Source of the DNA: CBDDBX01 sp965225955
GTDB lineage: Bacteria > Acidobacteriota > Aminicenantia > UBA2199
Length of the DNA stretch: 64,000 bases
Reading direction: 5' to 3'
Assembly: GCA_965225955.1 (NCBI GenBank)
Contig: CBDDBX010000026.1
Span: 1 to 64,000, forward strand
Both the position numbers and the translations under genes were made by a program. The notes under the pieces were generated by a model. That model saw only the letters and a program-made list of their open reading frames with translations. It made no database searches and had not been told where the DNA came from. This document shows positions 59,593 through 64,000 of the stretch, piece after piece. Position 1 is the first letter of the stretch. Each line of letters begins with the position of its first letter.

Positions 59593-61356
59593 CTATCTTA
59601 ACGCTGAAGCCTGAGTCTCATACAGATCACTGTATAGTCCTCCAGCCTCAATCAGTTCATCGTGAGATCCACTCTCAACAATCTTTCCTTTTGCAAATAC
59701 AAATATTCTGTCCACCATCCTTATGGTAGACAATCTGTGAGCAATAACTATAGATGTACGACCTTTAACAAGCTCTTTGGTTGCAGCTTCAATATAGTTT
59801 TCACTCCGTGAGTCAATATTTGATGTAGCCTCATCAAATATAAGTACTGAAGGGTCATCATAGATTGCTCTTGTAATACTCAGAAGCTGCTTCTCTCCTT
59901 CAGAAAGTGATGAGCCTCCGGCATTGAGTTCCTGCTGATATCCATTTTCAAGACTATTTATAAAAGCTGAGGCATTAGTGGATTCAGCAGCGTTTTTCAT
60001 CTTTTCATCCACACCATCTCCTCTGAAGAGAGAGATATTATCTGCAACACTACCTTTAAAAATAAATGGCTCCTGAGGAACCACAGACACTCCTTCCCGA
60101 AGAGACCCTATTCTCATCTCCCTTACATCTTCCCCATCTACCTTTATACTACCAGAGTCCACATCATAAAGGCGGCTGACAAGTTTAACAGCTGTGGTTT
60201 TTCCACTACCTGTAGGCCCTACAAATGCAACCTTCTCCCCTGGTTTTATCTCAAGTGATACATTCTCCAATACCGGTACTCCTTCTTTATAGGAAAAAGT
60301 AACATCATCAAAAACGATACCTGCACCTTTTTTTACACTACAGGCCTCAGAGGTACTCTTATTTCTTACAGATATATTCTCTTCAAGAAGTTTGAAGATC
60401 CTTTCTGATGCAGCCATTGAAGACTGGAACATATTGAACTTCTCCGCAAGCTGTCTGAGAGGGCGGAAAAACATAGTTATAAATGTAAAGAATGCCACTA
60501 TCTCCCCGGCTTTTACCTCTACTCCCATAGATTTATGAGCATAAAAGAAAACCATTACCATATTGACACCTGAAACTATCTCAATAACCGGAAAATATCC
60601 GGCATAAGCTTTTACGACTTTCAGATAGTACTTAAGGTAATTGCTGTTGGCCTCTTCAAACTGGATACGGGCCTTCTTTCTGTAGTTAAACTGTACAACT
60701 TCCCTGATTCCGGTAATTGTTTCAACTACCATTCTGTTAATTTCTGAATTCGCCTCTCTGACACCTCTGTGGCCGGTTCTGATACTATTTCTGAACAGAA
60801 GAGTTGTGATTACAAATATAGGAATAGTAAAGGTAGCTATCATAGCCAGTTTGACATTTATCATATATATAGCAAAAAATATAAGAACCACTTTAAACAG
60901 ATCACCTACAACAACTACAATACCTTCAGACATAAACTGGTAGATAGTTTCCACATCTGTAGTTACATTAGTAAGGGTTTTACCTACAGGAGTTTTGTCG
61001 TAATAGTCGTTGGAGAGACACAAAACTTTACGAAACAGATCAAGTCTTATATCGCACAGGATCTTCTGCCCCAGATACTGTATACCAAGCTGCATAACTA
61101 TATTGAGCAGGAATCCCGCAATCATTGCTCCCAGAAGCCAGAGGGCTGTAACCTTCAGACCTTCAAAATCTTTATTTCCTATATTTGTATCTATTCCATA
61201 CTTAACAAGCACCGGCTGCACAACAATCAGCACATCTGTAAGTACCAGTGTGATAATTGCAAAAAAGAGGTAAGTTTTATATTTGGCAGCATAAGGAGCC
61301 AGTTTTTTTACAATACCAAGGTCTTTGGCAAGTCCTGAAAAGATTCTCTTAAACAT
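59593..61356 (-). CDS. ABC exporter half-transporter, catalytically active subunit of a heterodimer
   Basis: The 587-residue fusion has six membrane helices plus an ATPase domain. Walker A is GPTGSGKTT, Walker B ends FDEATS with the catalytic Glu, and the H-loop is AHRLST. The signature motif reads LSEGE in place of LSGGQ. I start at ATG 61356, with GGAGGG upstream; an ORF from 61404 would overlap the partner more. Paired with the next gene, it forms the classical asymmetric heterodimer. The substrate is unknown. Confidence 0.9.
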   Translation of the reverse strand: MFKRIFSGLAKDLGIVKKLAPYAAKYKTYLFFAIITLVLTDVLIVVQPVLVKYGIDTNIGNKDFEGLKVTALWLLGAMIAGFLLNIVMQLGIQYLGQKILCDIRLDLFRKVLCLSNDYYDKTPVGKTLTNVTTDVETIYQFMSEGIVVVVGDLFKVVLIFFAIYMINVKLAMIATFTIPIFVITTLLFRNSIRTGHRGVREANSEINRMVVETITGIREVVQFNYRKKARIQFEEANSNYLKYYLKVVKAYAGYFPVIEIVSGVNMVMVFFYAHKSMGVEVKAGEIVAFFTFITMFFRPLRQLAEKFNMFQSSMAASERIFKLLEENISVRNKSTSEACSVKKGAGIVFDDVTFSYKEGVPVLENVSLEIKPGEKVAFVGPTGSGKTTAVKLVSRLYDVDSGSIKVDGEDVREMRIGSLREGVSVVPQEPFIFKGSVADNISLFRGDGVDEKMKNAAESTNASAFINSLENGYQQELNAGGSSLSEGEKQLLSITRAIYDDPSVLIFDEATSNIDSRSENYIEAATKELVKGRTSIVIAHRLSTIRMVDRIFVFAKGKIVESGSHDELIEAGGLYSDLYETQASALR

Positions 61357-63013
61357 CTTTTCCCTCCATTCTCTGGAGCGCTGCAAGTTTTGCATAGGTT
61401 CCATCCCTGTTCAGAAGTTCATCATGAGTTCCCTCTTCACAGACCTCTCCTTTTCCCAGTACATATATTCTGTCTGCAGCTTTAAGAGATGAGATTCTAT
61501 GGGAAATAAAGAGAATACTCATATTACTGTTCTTACTTAAGAGATCTTTCAGGATCTTCTCTTCAGTTTCAGAATCAACTGCAGAGAGAGCATCATCCAT
61601 TATAAGAAGAGAGGGTTCTTTATATATGCCTCTGGCAATTGTAACTCTCTGCCTCTGACCACCTGAAAGAGTCAGGCCTCTTTCACCTATTATCTGATCA
61701 TATTTATCCGGCAGTGCCTCTATCTCCTCTGAAACTCCTGCAATTTCAGCAGATTTTACAACCTCTTCATAGTTCATTTCACCAGGTCCAAGTGAGATAT
61801 TATCTTTTACAGATTTTGAAAAGAGAAACGGATCCTGAGCCACAACCCCTACAGCTTTGTAAAGTTCATCGGGTTTTATACTATTTATACTTTTTCCATT
61901 AATCAGAATATCTCCTTTATCCGGGGCTTCCATCCGGGTGATAAGTTTAACCAGAGTTGATTTACCACATCCAACCCTTCCGGTAACACCTACGACTTCA
62001 CCTGGAGAAATAGTCATACTTATATTTTCAAGTACTGTTTCAGTACTGTCTTTATAGGCAAATCCCAGATTTTCTATATTCAGTTCAAAGCCTCCGTTCA
62101 ACTGCTCCCCTTTATCAGATATCTCATCCGGATAATCCAGAATACCGTTTATCCTCTCCATAGCACTTATACCCTGCTGTATAAGAGTCATAACCCATCC
62201 AAGAGACAGAATCGGAAAAGTGAGCATACTTATCATTACAACAAACTGCATCAGTTCCCCAATAGTCATTTCACCATTAATAACCTGCCTGCCCCCTATA
62301 TAGAGAATCACAAGACTGGTTAATGAGAAGATAAGCATGAAGAAAGGCCATAGAGAATCTTTTACAATAGCAATTTTCATACGGCCTGCAATATACTTTT
62401 TATTTATATCTGCAAATCGCTCCATCTCCTCTTTCTCCATTGCAAACTGTTTAATAGTGGAGATTCCTGAGATTGTCTGCCATACATAATTGCTAAGTGC
62501 CCCCTGCATCTCCATTATTCCTTTAAAGAGTGGTCTTATACGGGGTAGAACTACAATAATCATGAAGATAACAAAACTTACAAGAATACCGCAGTACATG
62601 AGTATTTCAGAACTTATTGTTGCCAGTACAGGAATGAAGAAACCAATTCTGGTAAGTGAATTTGGCACATACATTATTCCGGGCCCCAGCAGAAGCCTTA
62701 CATCACTTAAGTCACTTGTACATCTTGAAGAGAGATCACCGGTTTCATGATCTCTGTAGAACTTTATATCCACTGAGGTCAGTTTATGGTAAATATCTTT
62801 CCTCAGTTTATACTCTATCTTTCTTGAGATACCTATTATAAGGTTCCTCATAATGTAGAGAGCCAGAGTCAGTCCTGCAGTGTACAACAGTACATCCACC
62901 ATATAACCCTGCAGAAGCTCCCATCTGTTCTGACCTGCCAGTTCATCCAGAATCTTTTTGAAGGTTTCCGGTATAAGAACATAGAACACATTCTGCAGAA
63001 TCAGAAACAACAT
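61349..63013 (-). CDS. ABC exporter half-transporter, degenerate-site subunit of a heterodimer
   Basis: Membrane-ATPase fusion of 554 residues from ATG 63013. Walker A is GRVGCGKS (345-352), the signature is LSGGQ (449-453) and the H-loop is SHRIS. Walker B ends MDDALS, so the catalytic Glu is Asp474. This complements the altered LSEGE signature of the downstream partner, as in TM287/288-type heterodimers. The frame upstream of 63013 encodes a typical exporter N-terminus (KQLRKLLPYFKDNAGALITG) without an ATG, GTG or TTG start; see the finding on a possible AUU start at 63076. Confidence 0.9.
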   Translation of the reverse strand: MLFLILQNVFYVLIPETFKKILDELAGQNRWELLQGYMVDVLLYTAGLTLALYIMRNLIIGISRKIEYKLRKDIYHKLTSVDIKFYRDHETGDLSSRCTSDLSDVRLLLGPGIMYVPNSLTRIGFFIPVLATISSEILMYCGILVSFVIFMIIVVLPRIRPLFKGIMEMQGALSNYVWQTISGISTIKQFAMEKEEMERFADINKKYIAGRMKIAIVKDSLWPFFMLIFSLTSLVILYIGGRQVINGEMTIGELMQFVVMISMLTFPILSLGWVMTLIQQGISAMERINGILDYPDEISDKGEQLNGGFELNIENLGFAYKDSTETVLENISMTISPGEVVGVTGRVGCGKSTLVKLITRMEAPDKGDILINGKSINSIKPDELYKAVGVVAQDPFLFSKSVKDNISLGPGEMNYEEVVKSAEIAGVSEEIEALPDKYDQIIGERGLTLSGGQRQRVTIARGIYKEPSLLIMDDALSAVDSETEEKILKDLLSKNSNMSILFISHRISSLKAADRIYVLGKGEVCEEGTHDELLNRDGTYAKLAALQRMEGKDV

Positions 63014-63090
63014 ACCGGTAATTAAAGCACCGGCATTATCCTTAAAATAGGGAAGAAGTTTTCTTAACTGTTTAATATCATCCTCCGGCT

Positions 63091-64000
63091 TCAGCCTCTA
63101 TACAGCTGTTCATACTGATCAATAATTTTATCCATTCTGAATTTCTTTTCAGCAGTTTCCAGTCCACCGGTTCTTACCTTTTCGTAGAAATCAGGATTCA
63201 GAATAAGTTCTGCACCCTTTTCAACGGCCTCTTCAGGCTTGTCAATTCTAAAAATACATCCATTTTCACCATCTTCAATAACTTCAGGTAAACCACCAAC
63301 TGCAGAAGCAATAACCGGAACTCCAAAAGCCATAGCTTCCAGAGCTACCAGGCCAAAAGATTCATTGCGGCTTGGAAGAATAAATACATCAGTATCTGCA
63401 AATGCCTCTTTCAACTCTCTCTTTATACCAAGGAATTTAACTCTGTCTGAGATTCCGAGTTTCTGAGCCAGAGCAATCATATCCCCTTTCAGAGGCCCTT
63501 CACCAATTATTCTTAACTCACAATCCATTCCGGTTTTCCTGTAAATACCGTTAAATATGTTGACTACATCAAGTGGAGCCTTTACTTCTCTGAGATTTGA
63601 TATATGAAGAAAAACTTTACGTTTACGCTCTCTCCAGTCAAAGTTAACAGGGTAGAAAAAGCGGGAATTAACAAAGTTGTATATTCTGTGAATTCTTTCG
63701 GGTTTCACAAAAAATCTCTCAGCTGTCTCATTTTTAAGAAAATCTGATACAGCTGTTACTGCATCACTTTTATGAATTGCATATTTTGTTATATTCATCA
63801 TTGTAGGATGAACTCCCACAACAGTTATATCTGTTCCGTGCAGTGTAGTAACACATCTTACCTTACAGTCAGAGATCTCTCTTGCCATTATTGCTGATAC
63901 TGCATGGGGCATTGCATAGTGACTGTGAATAACATCTATCTTATGTTCGCACAGAATATCTGACAATCTTGATGCCAGAGCCAGAGCATAAGGCTGAAAA
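63091..64000 (-). CDS. bshA: BshA, N-acetyl-alpha-D-glucosaminyl L-malate synthase, cut by window edge
   Basis: GT4 glycosyltransferase that makes the first intermediate of bacillithiol from UDP-GlcNAc and L-malate. The C-terminal 303 residues are in the window and remain open to its edge (FQPYALALASRLSD at the start). VIHSHYAMPHAVSA, TTLHGTDITVVG, IYNFVNSRFF and the nucleotide-sugar motif SRNESFGLVALEAMAFGVPV match BshA closely. The TTG at 63966 is internal, not a start. It indicates that bacillithiol is the thiol buffer. The stop TGA lies 15 bases before the AUU codon proposed for the next gene. Confidence 0.88.
   Translation of the reverse strand, partial: FQPYALALASRLSDILCEHKIDVIHSHYAMPHAVSAIMAREISDCKVRCVTTLHGTDITVVGVHPTMMNITKYAIHKSDAVTAVSDFLKNETAERFFVKPERIHRIYNFVNSRFFYPVNFDWRERKRKVFLHISNLREVKAPLDVVNIFNGIYRKTGMDCELRIIGEGPLKGDMIALAQKLGISDRVKFLGIKRELKEAFADTDVFILPSRNESFGLVALEAMAFGVPVIASAVGGLPEVIEDGENGCIFRIDKPEEAVEKGAELILNPDFYEKVRTGGLETAEKKFRMDKIIDQYEQLYRG

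Noticed and set aside
1..64000. tRNA, rRNA or integrated prophage
   Set aside because: No tRNA-like cloverleaf with a T-loop, no rRNA sequence, and no integrase, transposase or phage structural gene was seen in reading the window.

Overview
This window is an AT-rich, gene-dense bacterial chromosome segment with 56 protein-coding genes that I can support, one cobalamin riboswitch and no rRNA or tRNA genes. Several proteins carry signal peptides or a lipobox. Large periplasmic peptidases, periplasmic sensor domains and a Na+-translocating NADH:quinone reductase point to a motile, Gram-negative-type organism from a salty or Na+-rich habitat. Domain content (Reg_prop/Y_Y_Y sensor, tricorn-like protease, SBBP propeller, BshA) resembles spirochaetes or FCB-related phyla. 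The sequence alone does not settle the phylum.

Layout. 1-330: 5' part of an isoprenyl diphosphate synthase (minus). 491-6479: complete nqrABCDEF plus a small Cys-rich membrane protein that may be an NqrM-type maturation factor. 6551-7729: rRNA/tRNA uracil methyltransferase. 7736-18289 (minus): a propeller-type sensor kinase, an intact and a catalytically degenerate phosphohexomutase, Lon, phosphatidylserine decarboxylase, a GNAT enzyme and a C_GCAxxG_C_C protein. 18953-21977: an AhpD-like enzyme and a TetR regulator sharing an operator sequence, then a DEAD-box helicase. 22306-32248 (mostly plus): an output-less dCache sensor, a PD40 propeller, a secreted MBL hydrolase, an AbgT transporter, OsmC, a seven-bladed SBBP surface protein and an alpha/beta hydrolase. 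32387-39259 (minus): secreted S1/P1 nuclease, tricorn-like protease, NTF2-like protein, and a Kbl-ACP pair. 39872-46275: HslR, DinB, CheB-like and Hpt/receiver signalling proteins, a phosphoesterase, Dus and hemerythrin. 46329-53942: secreted C69 and S9 peptidases, a coiled-coil protein, a thioesterase, PP2C, 5-FTHF cycloligase and a lipoprotein FKBP. 54679-56720: a B12-riboswitch operon encoding a biotinyl-domain protein and an SLC13 transporter. 57150-64000: an aldo/keto reductase, then a minus-strand run of bshA, a heterodimeric ABC exporter pair and mnmA.

How the parts fit. NQR supplies a sodium gradient that SLC13-type (and perhaps AbgT) carriers could use. Three secreted peptidases, a secreted nuclease and AbgT suggest scavenging of peptides and nucleic acids. 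Several signalling parts (Hpt, Hpt-receiver, CheB-like, dCache-only) lie here without their usual kinase or receptor partners, so these must be encoded elsewhere.

Noncoding signals. Several genes (tetR, the dCache gene, dinB, dus, fkbp) have a promoter -10 box only 6-8 nt upstream of the start codon and no usable Shine-Dalgarno, which implies leaderless mRNAs. Intergenic stretches near 18.3-18.9, 32.3, 39.5-39.9, 54.2-54.6, 56.8 and 58.2-58.5 kb hold dispersed repeats. Some are bounded by inverted repeats of 13-15 bp and look like MITE or REP-type elements.
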